Shown here: positions 10,495-22,402 of the stretch, piece after piece
Layout of the letters: each line of letters starts with the position of its first letter
Numbering within the stretch: the first letter of the stretch is position 1
From: Nephrocerus scutellatus
Lineage: Eukaryota > Arthropoda > Insecta > Diptera > Pipunculidae
Reading direction: 5' to 3'
NCBI GenBank assembly: GCA_947095585.1
Contig: OX352761.1
Coordinates: 31,897,777 to 31,961,776, forward strand
DNA length: 64,000 nt
The notes under the pieces: model-generated
Databases searched by the model: none
What the model was told of the DNA's origin: nothing
What the model saw: only the letters and a program-made list of their open reading frames with translations
Position numbers and translations under genes: made by a program

Positions 10495-11386
10495 CATACC
10501 CGAGGCGTTGTGTCGGTTTCAGTAGCGGGTATTTTTCGGTACCGCAGGCTGCTAGCCGACGTTACCTATACTAGAAAAGTAGAAACGCTAGACCTGCGGA
10601 TCATTATTGAACAATGCGTTGATGTCCGGTCACCACTGCACCTGCTGTTTATCGATTTTGAAAAGGCGTTTGACAGTGTCAACAGACAGTTTATCTGGCT
10701 CGCATTGCGCAGGAGAGGTATACCCGATAAACTAATAGCTATTATTAAAGCAACATATGATGGCTCTAAATGTCTTGTGCTGCAAAGAGGAAAAATGTCA
10801 GAGGAATTCGAGATCCTAAGTGGGGTACGACAAGGTTGCATTCTATCGCCGATACTTTTTTTGTTGGTGATTAGCGATGTACTTCGAGCAGCTTTATCTG
10901 CTGGAAACGAAGGAATTCGTTGGACTCTTACATCTCAACTCAAACATCTGGACAACGACGACGTTTGCTTACTCTCACACAGAATTATGGAGCTGCACCA
11001 AATGACAACAAATGTGGAGTGGGAGGCAAATGTTGCGGGTTTGAAGATTAATACTGCCAAAACAAAAATCATCAACATCGGCAATAACTCAGTAACTCAA
11101 GTTAACATTGCTGGACAGCCGGCAGAGAGAGTAGAGAGTTTCCAATATCTTGGGAGTATTGTCTCGACCGACAGTGTTTGTAATGATGTCCATGATATGG
11201 CGAAGCAATGCGATCAGCTTAAACACCAAGCTGCGACTGTTCCGTAATGATGTCCATGATATGGCGAAGCAATGTGATAAGCTTAAACACCAAGCTGCGA
11301 CTGTGCCGTTCAAATGTTGAATATGTGCAGCACTTGGAAGGTGACCGCTACTAAAAGATTACAAACGTTCGTAAATAGGTTCGTAA
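10495..11386 (+). pseudogene. R2/RTE-like reverse transcriptase fragment inserted in the Helitron
   Basis: The main frame (10510-11247, 245 codons) contains LRIIIEQC, HLLFIDFEKAFDSVNRQFIW (first catalytic Asp), LSGVRQGCILSPILFLLVIS, and LKHLDNDDVCLLSH where the catalytic F/YADD block has become NDD with the preceding residues changed. It goes on to GLKINTAKTKIINI and ESFQYLGSIVSTDS. A 64-bp tandem duplication then breaks the frame; another frame gives CSTWKVTATKRLQTFVNRFV up to about 11386. It lacks an endonuclease and a 3' tail. The opposite-strand ORF at 10566-10841 is a shadow. Confidence 0.8.
11181..11308 (+). repeat. 64-bp tandem duplication inside the RT fragment
   Basis: TAATGATGTCCATGATATGG... 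starts at 11181 and again at 11245 with only a few differences. It is a local duplication after the element died or at an assembly junction. Confidence 0.85.
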
Positions 11387-11387
11387 A

Positions 11388-12290
11388 TTTGGTAAGTCAG
11401 GCTGTTCAGCACGTAAGTGCATGACAATATCCCGATGAAACGGTGGTTCTCCATCTTTGCTCTGAAACACTATGGCCACTTCGTTAACCGTTGGAGCATT
11501 GTAGCGCTTTTAGTCATTGTCTCTATCATAAATTAGTGCTAATGCTACCTTGGTTGGCTCAACGCAATCTGCTTCGGCAGATTCAATGGCTTATTTTTCC
11601 ACTTCAGGAAGGATTTTTATTGATTGTGCAAGTGGGTGGTTGTTAATTTTATTAGCTAAATTTCCCATGATTATTTCTTAGCATTTTTTTCTCTGGAAGA
11701 TTCATTCGTTGGTAGACTGCATCATCTGGGTCCAACACGTATATCTGGGCAAATTTTCTGGCTTGATTTCCTTAAGGATGCACTGTTCCAATCCGATTAA
11801 CTAATTGTCCGCATACGCGAAAGCAATACGGACCTTTTCCTTGAGGTGGCGCGGCTTAATGTTAGCTCCAATCGAGGCAAACGCAATTGAACTTTTGTAC
11901 GATCGTATACATTCCAAAAATTGTTTGCTTTATGGCAGAGATTTTCTAAATACCCGGGATAATTATCAAGTGAAGATAATTTAAAGTGTCCCTTCTGGCA
12001 ACATTGGGTAAACTCATAAGTACTTTTTTTTCTGCAAACTTAAGCGAAAAGCAATGTTCATTAATCCCAAAAAATGTTCAAGATTTGCTGCTTCGTTACT
12101 GAATGCTCTTTCTGCCATCTCTCGAAATTCTTGGGTAACCGTCCTTTGTTCTTCTATGGCGAGTGCTTTAGTTTGTATCAAGATATCGTTGGCAATAGTT
12201 TTGAATAACTGCTTTTCTTAGATTTGTCCTCGGCATGCAAATCATACATGGTAACATTTTCATTACGATCGGTGTAGCGGCTGAGGCGCC
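11388..12290 (-). pseudogene. Helitron N-terminal region
   Basis: Broken minus frames show, from right to left, YDLHAEDKSKKSS, FTQCCQKGHFKLSSLDNYPG, then after a frameshift RSYKSSIAFASIGANIKP, and further TVNEVAIVFQSKDGEPPFHR with DIVMHLRA. Cys-rich FTxCCxxGKVxLP, SIAFASxGANI and TxNEVAxIF-DG-PPxxRDIV are successive landmarks of autonomous Helitron proteins. At least four stops or shifts. It joins the + strand RT fragment at about 11387. Confidence 0.8.
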
Positions 12291-13102
12291 CTTTCGAAAC
12301 ACACATACATACATAAAATTGTCACTTAGTAATATGGATATGTACATTCAAGCAGAATTGATATAAAGATCGATATCGATCTAATCTTTTACTTGTTATT
12401 AAAGTTCTTCCTTGTCCAGTGGTCAGCATTGCAACAAAAAAACAAAAATTAAGAACAAAGACAAAGTAACAGTGGATTTACGCCAAGCGAACACCATACT
12501 GGTAACGGTTTCTTGTATTCACTAAGCAACCAATAATTTCAACTGTCAATGTTCAGAGAATATTTCAGAATAGAAAAAATTCTACACAAATTATAGAAAA
12601 GACAAATCGATAACTTCCAGCTTAAGTTCGAAAGTTCGAAATCAGTGGTTATACTGTACCGTACATGGGATAGTGGATCCAAATGGTTTAAACAAACAAC
12701 GTCTCATTACATCACAGATATGAGGTCGTGATAGAGAAACTGCCGTTTTTTTATTAAGTAACGAAAACAATGAAAAAAACCTAAGCCACAAATATGCACT
12801 ATCTCTGTCATGATTTCATGTGACGCATTTTCTTACGAGTTGTGATGTATTGTCCGATGAAAGTATTTTCTGTAGGTTTGACTTCTAATATCACACATTT
12901 GACTGCAAATTATTTTAAGGATTCATTTAAAAAACAACGAAAAAAGGGTTCTTATTAATTTACTAGTATTGCTAGAAACGTTTTTTTGTATTCTACATTT
13001 CTATATAGTTCAATAAATCAGATCCTTCGTTATTACCAACGTTTCACTTCTTGTAATACATTGACATCTCTATTGGATCCTTTGCTTCATCTTTATTTAC
13101 AG
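12291..13102. other. No recognised feature
   Basis: AT-rich sequence upstream of the first recognised exon. A signal-peptide exon of the downstream gene should lie here or further upstream, but no convincing ATG plus hydrophobic run ending in a donor was found. The last bases form a pyrimidine-rich acceptor tract. Confidence 0.4.
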
Positions 13103-13469
13103 ACATAAAAGTTTAATCAATGAAAGCCATCAGTCTACTCAGACCCTCCTTATCAGAAGTCCACAAGAGATGCAGGCGGATGAAACAAAACATTCGCAGA
13201 TTGATAATGATCTAAAATTGTTAGACTTGCCGGTGTCAGCGAACAATTCGTCGATTCGTCTGCAACGTCGAGTACGTCGAGATAATTCCCTGGAGAGAAA
13301 TCCCGATGATGGTCGTGACGTGGGCGGTAGTAATTTCGAAGCGGATGAAGTCGGTTGGTCGAATATAAACGAGGAAGTCGACATCGTAATACCGTTAGTA
13401 TTGTACCATCTACGAAAATTGGGCATCGAACATTTGGTGTTGCCCAACTTGAAGGAGAGCATTTCAGTG
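13103..13469 (+). CDS. Group-7-allergen/JHBP-like secreted protein, coding exon 1 of those visible
   Basis: A good acceptor (CTTTATTTACAG) ends at 13102, and the frame is open from there through an internal ATG at 13170 to the donor GTATGT at 13470. From that ATG the exon gives exactly 100 codons, phase 0. The product is hydrophilic at first, without a signal peptide, then has a helix EEVDIVIPLVLYHLRKLG and a strand HLVLPNLKE. Group 7 allergens and insect relatives are secreted BPI-like lipid-binding-fold proteins that begin with this kind of amphipathic helix. Because MQADETKH is no signal peptide, I think the real start is in an unseen upstream exon. The opposite-strand ORFs here are shadows. 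Intron 1 is 119 bp. Confidence 0.7.
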
Positions 13470-13588
13470 GTATGTACATATAGAATTGTGTTTTCGCTTT
13501 AATTTTCGCACAGAAATGAGAAGAAGACAAATTGAATATTAGGACAGAAGCCGCATGACATATTTTCTCGTTTTCATCATCCTTTCAG

Positions 13589-13741
13589 AAACCTTTGTTC
13601 ATCACCTACACAGCAGGACTTTGGCTGCACAATGGCCTTGTTTACAACGTTGCCGGAATTCAGAGAAGTGGGGATGCTATGATGACATACAAAGATAAAT
13701 CATTTCTGTGTCGGTTTTATCTTCATATTAGAAGTCTTCAG
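13589..13741 (+). CDS. Group-7-allergen/JHBP-like protein, coding exon 2
   Basis: Acceptor CCTTTCAG ends at 13588 and donor GTAAGT starts at 13742; 153 nt, phase 0 to 0, 51 codons. The product has FITYTAGLWLHNGLVYNVAG, IQRSGDAMM and FLCRFYLHIRSLQ. The order Gly-Leu-X-hydrophobic, then Ile-X-Arg-X-Gly-Asp-Ala, then a long alternating strand resembles the central sheet of group 7 allergens. The next coding exon is 15.9 kb away; the intron between is filled with SINEs, a Helitron and dead retroelements. Confidence 0.75.
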
Positions 13742-15463
13742 GTAAGTGCATATCTGAATGGTAATTATACATACTCGAACAGTCTTTGAGAAACATGGTT
13801 CTACAGAATTTATTGTTTTCGCATCAAAGGCAAAGAAAATGACAGCTGAGAATTCAAACCAATGTCGATAGTCGCGATATTGAACCTTGTTAGTATGTGT
13901 ATTTATAACATTTAAGATATTTGACTTTTATTTTAGTTTTATTTTATATGGTTTTATATTTACCATGAATGTCAAAAAATGTTTTATCCTACGGTTTAAT
14001 CATTGCAACTTTTGGTACTTCTTATTATAAAGTGTTGAAGAACAATGAGTAGAGTGTCGCTGATGGTTTTTTACCAATAATAAAACAATGAAAAAGTTTG
14101 CCATTTCGTATTTCTTTTTTTATTAAAAACTTAATGATTAGGCATCCTACTATCAACAGTTCATTACGACATGTTCCTTTGTTCTTAGCTTGAACCATTG
14201 TGTTTTACACAAAACAAACAAAGTCTATGAGCATCATAAATAATTTCCTTCAAGATCAAAATATGAGTGCATAATTGCTTTAATGATTGGTCTTTTTGTG
14301 AAGCATAAGTTGACAATTGCAAAACAATATATTGGACTCATCTTAGTTCAAAGCACACGTTATCGCATTTACATGCATTATAAGAACATTTCCAAGGAGA
14401 AAAACGTCCTCGTTTTACTTTAGACAATTTCCAAGTGACGAAAACCAAGCCAATGCCTGACAATCGAAATCGCATCGCATACACACTCAATCGAGTAAAG
14501 TCATGTGAATGAAATTGTAATGAATCGAAATAAATTACCCAAGCATCACTTTGGTCAGCAATTTTGGTACGAAGCGATCATTAATCATCACTAAGATAAT
14601 ATTGTTCGAAATTGTGTTATCGGAGTGTGTGGTTATAACACAAATAGATGTGTAGCAGTAATTAAACCTTATGCCAACATCAAGTTGAAGGTGTTGTCCA
14701 CTCTCACAAAGTGATAGTGATAAAGTTTACATAAGTTTGCAATTAATCTCATGTAAAGTGGTGCGTATGGTCGATATCTTTGCATAATTTGCATACCTAT
14801 TAGTTAGTAAAAGTTATACTATTACCCCCAAACCAAAGATGTTTCTGTTCCCATCGCTGAAAAAAAATCAAAGCCAAATATATTCGAAGCTTAATTTACA
14901 AACTGTCAGCAAAACATTTAACTATACACTCTGGCATATTGTGGGAGATCAGCCGGGGATCATTGGAAATCTGTACTTTTCAATAAACTACAGAGCAATG
15001 ATGATGGCTAACGATGTTACTAAAATTGAATTGATTTCCTTCCTCGCTCATTAACGGAATGATAGAATTCCTTGTCGACGGCATTAATGATACCGATGAC
15101 GTCCGGAATTCACTTCATATGGATGATGTTTTGTGAGTAGTGACGACAAAAGACAAAACATTTCAGCTTCTCCATCCATATTTTCAAAGGATATTTATCG
15201 AATTTTTCGTTTTCAAACGCCTGCTAGAAAGTAATGTTCACACGTACTCGAACGAAAAAAGTAATAAGGAGACAACAAAAACAGATCACACGAAACAAAA
15301 CCCCCTATCAGTAAAGGACAAACACTCGTACAAATAATTCCAAATTCTTAATTCTCGGTGTAAAAAAGCAATAGGAAAGTCTGAAATAATTAGCGTCTAT
15401 TAAGCATCACCCTTAGGCAGGTGATGTAAAATTTTCTTGAGTTTTAAAACTCACTACACCATC
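13742..15463. other. Intron 2, 5' part: no recognised gene
   Basis: Unique-looking AT-rich sequence. A short + strand stretch at 15052-15136 reads IEFLVDGINDTDDVRNSLHM, which recalls the end of Ty3/gypsy-type Gag, but the match is too short to call. The ORFs at 14839-15054 and 15140-15337 flank it and are otherwise unrecognised. Confidence 0.35.
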
Positions 15464-15930
15464 TTTTTATAGACTTAAAAGCCCCCTATGATAGCATAGC
15501 CGGAGTATAACTTTATAAAGTCAGGAGAGAATTCGGCATCCCAAATAAACTGACACGACTATGTAGGTTGACCATGACCAATGCTATAAGCCAAGTAAAA
15601 ATATCCGGATCACTATCAAGTCCATTCAACATCTATAACTGGCTCCGATTAGGGGATGTGACTGGCCTGCGTCCTCTTCAACCTGACGTTGGAGAAAGTG
15701 ATCCGAGACTCTGACGTAACGGCGAGAGAAACAATCCTCATCCAGATCGAGCAGAACGAAATCTGGGGCTGCACATTAATGAGAGCAAATCAAAGTACAT
15801 GGTGGCCACGTCTGCGAGTAGAAGATCCAACATTAGTCCCTCAATTCAAATAGTGAAGTGCGAATTTGAAGAAGTGCAATACTTTAACTATCTCGGGTCA
15901 ACTGTAGCAGTCGATAACAGCATTTGAATC
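15464..15930 (+). pseudogene. Reverse transcriptase remnant
   Basis: Degenerate frames show a FIDLKAPYDSI-like start, then LYKVRREFGIPNKLTRLCRL and QVKISGSLSSPFNIY, followed by a damaged G-RQGD region and, after a deletion of the palm, NPGLHINESKSKYMVATS with FEEVQYFNYLGSTVAVDNS. These are the blocks of an R2/RTE-like RT. The same family, inverted, lies at 26066-26512. Confidence 0.7.
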
Positions 15931-18533
15931 AGATTATTTGAATATGATTATTAAGCGGAGGTCGTTGTTTTTTATCATAGGCGTGGATGCAGGGGTATAT
16001 ACATTTTGTGTTTAGTCAGAGGTACTGAACTTTCACGCATAAATAAAGGTTCTGCTCATTTACAATATTAGTGCGGTTGCACTAACTTTTATTCCACCGC
16101 ATTTTTTTTAATCTCAGAAATACAGAAAGACGGAAATATATGATTTGCTAGTAAGTCTATATTGTTAAGTGAGCACCTTGAGACTGGTTAGCTAATTTTA
16201 CTTAATGTGAGGAAACAAATTAAATTTTGTAATTGCTATAATTAATACAGTAGACACTTAAGTTTCTCCACAAAATATTCCGTAGCATGTTGGCTCAGTC
16301 ACAGTTCACATTGTTAAAATCTCATCTCGCTTCGTCTGTTTTAAGAGGAAATTGCAAATGTGCACATACGAAGTATGCAAATATGTATACGTATAGTTGT
16401 GGAATTTTTAAGTTGCTGTTGCTTTAATATTTTTAGAATACACCAAACGAAGACCGATGTTTACTTTACACTGTAGGAACATCATAAAGCGAAGCTTTCC
16501 CTTCATGACGCTAACATTCTTGTATGCTTGTTTGCGCATAGTATGCATTTAGGAAGTTATTTTTGTGTAGCACCTCTTGCATATTTATGTTAAATAATAA
16601 ATAAATTAATATGACTTTCGCGATGGCAGGTACTTTCCGGTGTGGATGCTGATGATGATGATGAGCTAAAAGTGTAGAGGTCCCTGCCCTGCACAGCTAA
16701 CATATACACTACCAATCACTTGGTTAGAGCCCATATATTTTCAACCAACTTTCAACTCCTAAAAACAAAGCCATAAATTTAAAGAAGAAACTATATGATT
16801 CCGTTCCAATTGTAGAGATAATGTCGAAAAATAGCAGGCATATACTAACTATTAATGGTTAAAAAAAATAATACATAAGTTATTGTTTGAAATCCAAAGA
16901 ACGTAAACTTTTCTTTTATTTTTTTCTTCTTTTTAAGATTATTTTCAATTGGCCTCAATCAAGTGACGCAACTATTTTACCATTTTTTAGCAGTTCATTA
17001 AGAGAGTTTGGGAAATTCACTTGCATTTTCTTAATTTCCTCTTTAAATTTATGGCTTTGTTTTTGGAAGATATGCACTTACTCACAGGTAGCAAATTTTT
17101 CTGGGTAACCAATTTCCTAGAGGTGTTAGTCGCGAAAAACTGTGGCAAAAGAAGTGGCCTCAATCAAGTAATGGGGGGTGTTTGCGGATTCTATTTTTAT
17201 ATAAAATTCACTAGCAGGATATTAGCCTAAAAGGCTTGTTTACCTTTCTGCCGTATGTAACCTGGTGTCTGTCTGATGCGTTATAGTATTACACACATTG
17301 TCCTAAGTTGCATGCGAGATGATGCGAGGGCGCCCGTTCACGTCAGTAGACTATCCAAGGATTATGAATATTAAAATGTTAATTTTGTTCATAGTAAGTA
17401 TGCATGTTGTGATTATTATACACTGCAGGCTCCATGTTGTAAATGAATTTCGTGATGTTTTGTATAATTTACATAAATGCAATGCAAATGCATATGATGC
17501 ACTTTACTTTGGCGCCGACAGTTTGAGCAATTAACACCTTATCGGTTTACATACATTTTTGAGTTATTGCGAAATGAGGAGATTGCGAAATCTTTTGAAG
17601 GCGCTTTCTAGCACTAAAATCATTCTTGCGTGTTAGAATACTTGTCGGTGAGATCTCATCCTGATATTTTTGACTTACTAGCGCAGAATTAGGTTGCTCC
17701 TTACTCTTTATCTTTATTTGTTTGTGGTAAGAAAAATAAACATAAGTAAGTGGTTTTCATTTAAATATGTAGTGCTCCATTGTTGTCAATAATGTTCTTA
17801 ACTGTTGTTTAAAATTGCATTTTAAAGATCTTGTTGTCCAGCCTAGGTAAGTTTCTCTAAGAAAGTTAACCAAGTAAAGGTAAATCACAGTTTATATGAA
17901 ATTTATTTCTGATTTTATTTTGCATCTTTACTGCTAGATGTATTAACTAGTGGGTTATCTTACAATAATAGATCTTAAAATTTCCTCAATTTATACAGTC
18001 GCATACCTGTTTGAAATCTACAAATAATTGGTATAACATTGTATTCAAATCAAATCACTCGCAGCAATTTTTTAGCTTTTATGATAAGTAGCTATGGAAT
18101 TATTTTACCGCTAGAATATAGTTGTTTGATTGCCTTAAAACAGAATCAGTAGACCAAAGAAGAAGTGGCTTTGGTAGATATTTCATTTTATGACGTGGTT
18201 TTGACATATTTGATATTGTAAATACCGAATTTAGCAATTATATACTTATAGTATTTATAGAGTTAATTTTTTACTTCCTGGGCGTACAGAAATATTGTTG
18301 GAGTAAAGGATTTTATCTCACTTCTTTGTTGCATAAGCCATGAGGTTATAGCAGTAAGTTGAGATACGCTGTCCTAACAAAAATACATTTAATCGATTTA
18401 AACGATGAAAGGAATCATCTATACTCGGAGACAGAATCTTTTTTCTAGCGTAATATAACACAGTAAAGTTAACCGACGACTTCTGACAGTGATTTATGGC
18501 TACTTCCATAACTGAATGAATAAATTGAAACAT
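15931..18533. other. Intron 2: no recognised feature
   Basis: AT-rich. ORFs at 16887-17230 and 17319-17534 have no recognised content; the minus strand of the former has a Lys-rich helix-like stretch only. Confidence 0.4.
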
Positions 18534-18545
18534 TTATAATATTAT

Positions 18546-18807
18546 GTGGGCGCCGTGGCTCATCGGGTAAGTGCATGGATTTCTGAGCAGGGGGTTCGTA
18601 GTTGGAATCGCAGAAAGCACTATCGCGAATGTCTAACAATCATCCGAGTGCAATAATTTGTCACGAAAAGCTTCTCAATTCGCCATTGGGATACAGCATT
18701 AAATTGTAGCTACTTTCCATTTGTGTGTGTGCAAAAATATACATGCACAAAACAAATGGTAGCGAGAAGCTAGGCCTTGGACCGCAACGGTCAGCTTATT
18801 TTTATTA
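18546..18807 (+). mobile_element. tRNA-headed SINE, copy 2
   Basis: Head GTGGGCGCCGTGGCTCATCGG, a mutated B box (GTAGTTGGAATCG), the shared body (TTCTCAATTCGCC, AAAAATATACATGCACAA, GAGAAGCTAGGCCTTGGACC) and an ATT tail. The 12-bp repeat TTATAATATTAT flanks it at 18534-18545 and 18808-18819. Lying in intron 2 on the sense strand. Confidence 0.8.
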
Positions 18808-18819
18808 TTATAATATTAT

Positions 18820-21146
18820 CCTGAACATCGATATGTGATCGATAGAAGTTAAAGCGTTCAATTTCATAAAGCTTAACTGTAAAATTACTTCAATATGTAA
18901 AAAAAAAATTATCGCCAAAGTTACTATCGCCCAAAAACCATTAATGTAGATGTGCCCAAAAATATTAGGCGTTCTTACATAATGTAAAAATGCAAATGAA
19001 AAATATTTGAAATAGACAATCGCCCAAAATATTGGGTTTTTCTTCATTCTGATCAGTTACCCAAAAATTCAAGGAACAATCGCCCAACGGAATATGCTTA
19101 TGTAAAATTTGTACATATCTAATACTTTGCGAAAACCGGACTCGCTTATAAACACATTTCATTTACAACAGAACTAATAGTTTTTTTTCACAATTTCACA
19201 ATGAATCATGAAAATGTTCGAACTCGGAATTTTTACAGATTTACCCATTTCCGTATCGCCGAAGCCAGAAAAAGCAAAAGAATAAAAAATCTCTGTCTGC
19301 CTGTGTCCATTCCACAGCCCATACGGCTGAATTGATGGGGATTTAAATTCATATTTAAGCTTTCTACATAAATTGGGAGGTCCCAGTTAAAAAAAAGAAT
19401 TGGTTTTTTCCCCGGTCAAGCATATTTCAGTTTTACTACTCGTAGCTAACTCAGAATGGGTTGTCACGCGAAGTTTTTGGAAAATGAGTGCGACCGCTAA
19501 TTTTTTTACCTACGATGCTTATTGCTTGTCTGAAGATGCTAGGTGATTATTTCATAATTAAGTTTTATACAGAGTTTAGAAATGAAAGAATGTCTATATT
19601 ACAGATATACACTTAACTCTCTCAGAAGGAGTTGGTAAAGCATCGCTAGATTGCTGCTGAAATGCTTTTTCCAACAGTATACGATGCATGCATTTCGATA
19701 TTGTGTTGATATTTACAATTTCACGAGAGAACAAGTCTATATAATTCCACACGAATGAATAAACTAACCGGTTATTTCGTATTCTTCGTAAAAGCGCATG
19801 CTTTTTCTTTCGACAGCCTGTAAGCAGCTCCTACTGCACTGATTTTTATGATATTATGTAAACGTGGTGATTGCAATGGGGTTGTGACGATAGTTGGCCA
19901 AAACCACCTCAAGCTCCACCAAACACCCTTACCGATCCGACACAATACCAACAGTATTTTTTTCAAGATTACAAATCATATGTGCACCAAGTTTTGTTGA
20001 AATTGTCCGGCACTATATACATAAAAATAGATGTTCACTTTTTATAAATATATATAAAATATATGTAGGCGATATGGTCATCCCCTTCCAACCGGGGGAG
20101 TTAAAACTAAATTTTTGTAATTTAGGATGCTCTTCAGACTTGCTAGTATTTCATTATTTTAATATTGTTGGAATTATATTGCTGAGTTATCTTTTGCCAT
20201 ATACTCGTTTATTAAAAGTGCCTAGACTTTCAAAGAGTGTTTGTTGTTATCTTGGTGTGTTTTAGTATTGTTGTATTGGTTGTTCAAAACAAAAATCATC
20301 GTAGTGTTCTAGGCTTGCACTTATTTTTTTTTGTCATCATCTGAACTCAGTACTCTAATTTAAATTGTGGCAAAAATGCAATTACAATCAGCAAGGCCTT
20401 AATGATAAATTATAAATGAGGCATAAAATAAATTAATTAGACCCTCAAGTTGTGGTAAAGTTAAGTTAAAAGCCAAAAATATGATATTCCTGTTTGCAAC
20501 AAATATTTTACGAAATCTAAAAGAGCATCGAACAATTAAAAAATTGCATTCTTAATTCATTTTGTAATGGAAAAAAATGAATATGGACTAATAAATGTGC
20601 CTTTTGCCGACGATTTTACATATGACATAGTAAATTTGTTAGGTATGACAAAATGACACAACACATCACTAAAATGAATAATCGCCCATAAAAAGTCAGT
20701 CAGTATGAATGATTGCCAAAATTAAAAAGATATCAAATCGCCCAAACTACAATGAATAATCATTCAACCATTTTAATAATTGTTTCTTGCGGATTCTACT
20801 TATTTTTACCTTTGGATAGGATATGAACTTGGACCATTGTCCATGTAACCAAAACCCTTTTCTCGTTTAACGTTTAAAACCATTTCAATATTTCTCATTT
20901 CGGTGGACTTTTTTCGTGGAAGTCTGGGTTGGAATAATCTATCCAAAATACAAATTTAGAATTTTAGAATTTTCTTTAAGTACATATGTACGCTAGTTTT
21001 AGCCAATTGAAGTGTAAGTAGCAATTATGTGAGACCGCTTCGCAGTCAACCCAAAACAATAACTTCACAATTCAAAAAAAAAAAAAATTGTTTGTGGTAA
21101 ATTGATTAAAAGCGTACGTTTACCACTTTGCCATTATTTGCATATA
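18820..21146. other. Intron 2: scattered ATCGCCCAAA motifs, otherwise nothing
   Basis: The decamer-like motif AATCGCCCAAAA recurs at about 18925, 18953, 19018, 19059 and 19078, and again near 20681, 20711 and 20736, separated by 14-65 bp within each cluster. It looks like a decayed minisatellite. No gene was recognised in the remainder. Confidence 0.4.
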
Positions 21147-21160
21147 TATCATATATATCA

Positions 21161-21465
21161 GTGGGCTTCATGGCTTAGTGGAAATGAGCATGGCTACTGG
21201 GCAGGGGGTTAGTGGTTCGAATCCCAGCAACACAGCAACAACAATAGCATTTTTCACGGTGTCCCACCTCTCGCGAATGGGTGACAAACGTTCCGAGAGT
21301 AATAACTTGTCACGGAAAGCTTCTCAATTCGCCGTTCGGATTCCGGCCTCCTTAAATTGTAGGTCCCTTCCATTTGTGTCCAAAAATATACATGCGCAAC
21401 ACAAATTGTCACGAGAAGCTTAGCCTTGGACCGCATTGGTCGGTCGTGCCGAATATTATAATTAT
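21161..21465 (+). mobile_element. tRNA-headed SINE, copy 3 (full length)
   Basis: The reference copy, 305 bp. A box near TGGCTTAGTGG (21170-21180), a perfect B box GGTTCGAATCC at 21214-21224, then a tRNA-unrelated body, ending GCCGAATATTATAATTATT. A 14-bp repeat TATCATATATATCA flanks it at 21147-21160 and 21466-21479. ORFs overlapping it on both strands are artefacts. Confidence 0.85.
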
Positions 21466-21744
21466 TATCATATATATCAAACATTACTTTTAATATACCA
21501 ATTGTAGCGTATCGTTCACGAAATTTGGATATTTGACTCAAATTCTATACCACGGTCCGTAGAAGTGGTCTGGCATATATTAAATGCAAGTGGATGACCC
21601 TTTTATATACTCCAATTACTTGCAGCGCCCTATGCAGTGACTTCGAACAATAACAGTTTTACTGCAACAAATGCTAACACTCGATTTTACCAATGTCGCG
21701 GTAAGTATTTGACTTCAAGTTGCACTCCTGTTGCTAAGGCATTG

Positions 21745-22034
21745 AAAAAAAACAACCCATAAAAATTAAATTTTTTCTTTTAAATTCTCTAATCGGGGAT
21801 ACACACATGTGTACAAAATTTAAAGAAAATCGGGTAAATTTTGTAAAATATTTGTATGGGAGCCCCCCGAACCCGAGGTCCGAGGGGCCTCAAATTTTAA
21901 TAGAAAGTATTGTCACCGGAAATATAATTGTGTGCAAAATTTCAATAAAATCGGCCTTTGGGAAGTGGGTTAACAATTGATCAGAAAATCTGACCAGCCA
22001 GCCAGCCACGTGCACGCGAAGTTAGAGAATTTAA
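21745..22034 (+). repeat. GC-island repeat family, copy c (shortest complete)
   Basis: Starts with AACAACCCATAAAAATTAAA, then AAATTCTCTAATCGGGGATA, one unit with GCCCCCCGAACCCGAGGTCC, a CCGGAAATATAA segment, a CAGCCAGCCAGCCACGTGCA stretch and ends GAAGTTAGAGAATTT. AAATTCTCTAA at the start and TTAGAGAATTT at the end are exact inverted repeats, so this family is bounded by short terminal inverted repeats, like a MITE. Confidence 0.75.
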
Positions 22035-22402
22035 AAATGCCTTAAAAAGAATTGGCCACCTTGCTTGCTTACATTTTTGCTCTCACATTCAGCATTTAGC
22101 CGCAAATATAAAGTTCACTTATTTGCTATCCAATTACCGGCGTTAACGGCTGGCAACTAGTGCCAAACATTCGTTCGGTTCTTAACCCTTTTGCTGTTTT
22201 TGTCCTCCGCACTGTTGTTTTCGCAATTGCAGTTGCACTTCTAAGGTCAGGTTATGCGTTGGCTGTAGAGTATATTTCTTTGTTCATTTTGAACAATATT
22301 CACTGAAAATAAGTTGACGTTGTTTGCCAATACTGAATACGCTTTTTTAGTAACTTGACATCTTAGTTTTAAGGAGAAAAATTTATTTAAATATATTTTA
22401 TA
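22035..22402. other. Intron 2: no recognised feature
   Basis: Nothing recognised between the GC-island repeat and the Helitron. Confidence 0.4.

Larger units (their letters stand above)
9108..12290 (-). mobile_element. Decayed autonomous Helitron (Rep/helicase) split by a + strand RT fragment
   Basis: The minus strand carries, in the right order, the N-terminal part (12290-11388), the Helitron_like_N/Rep region (10471-10043) and the PIF1-type helicase C-terminus (10042-9108). An RT fragment of opposite strand, about 10495-11386, interrupts the first two. Most of the Rep catalytic region and the helicase Walker A/B half are deleted. Terminal TC and hairpin-CTRR ends were not found with confidence. 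The whole is a pseudogene. Confidence 0.75.

Noticed and set aside
15052..15136. Short Gag-like match (IEFLVDGINDTDDVRNSLHM)
   Set aside because: Too short and isolated; no zinc knuckle or protease follows, so a Ty3/gypsy call is not supported.
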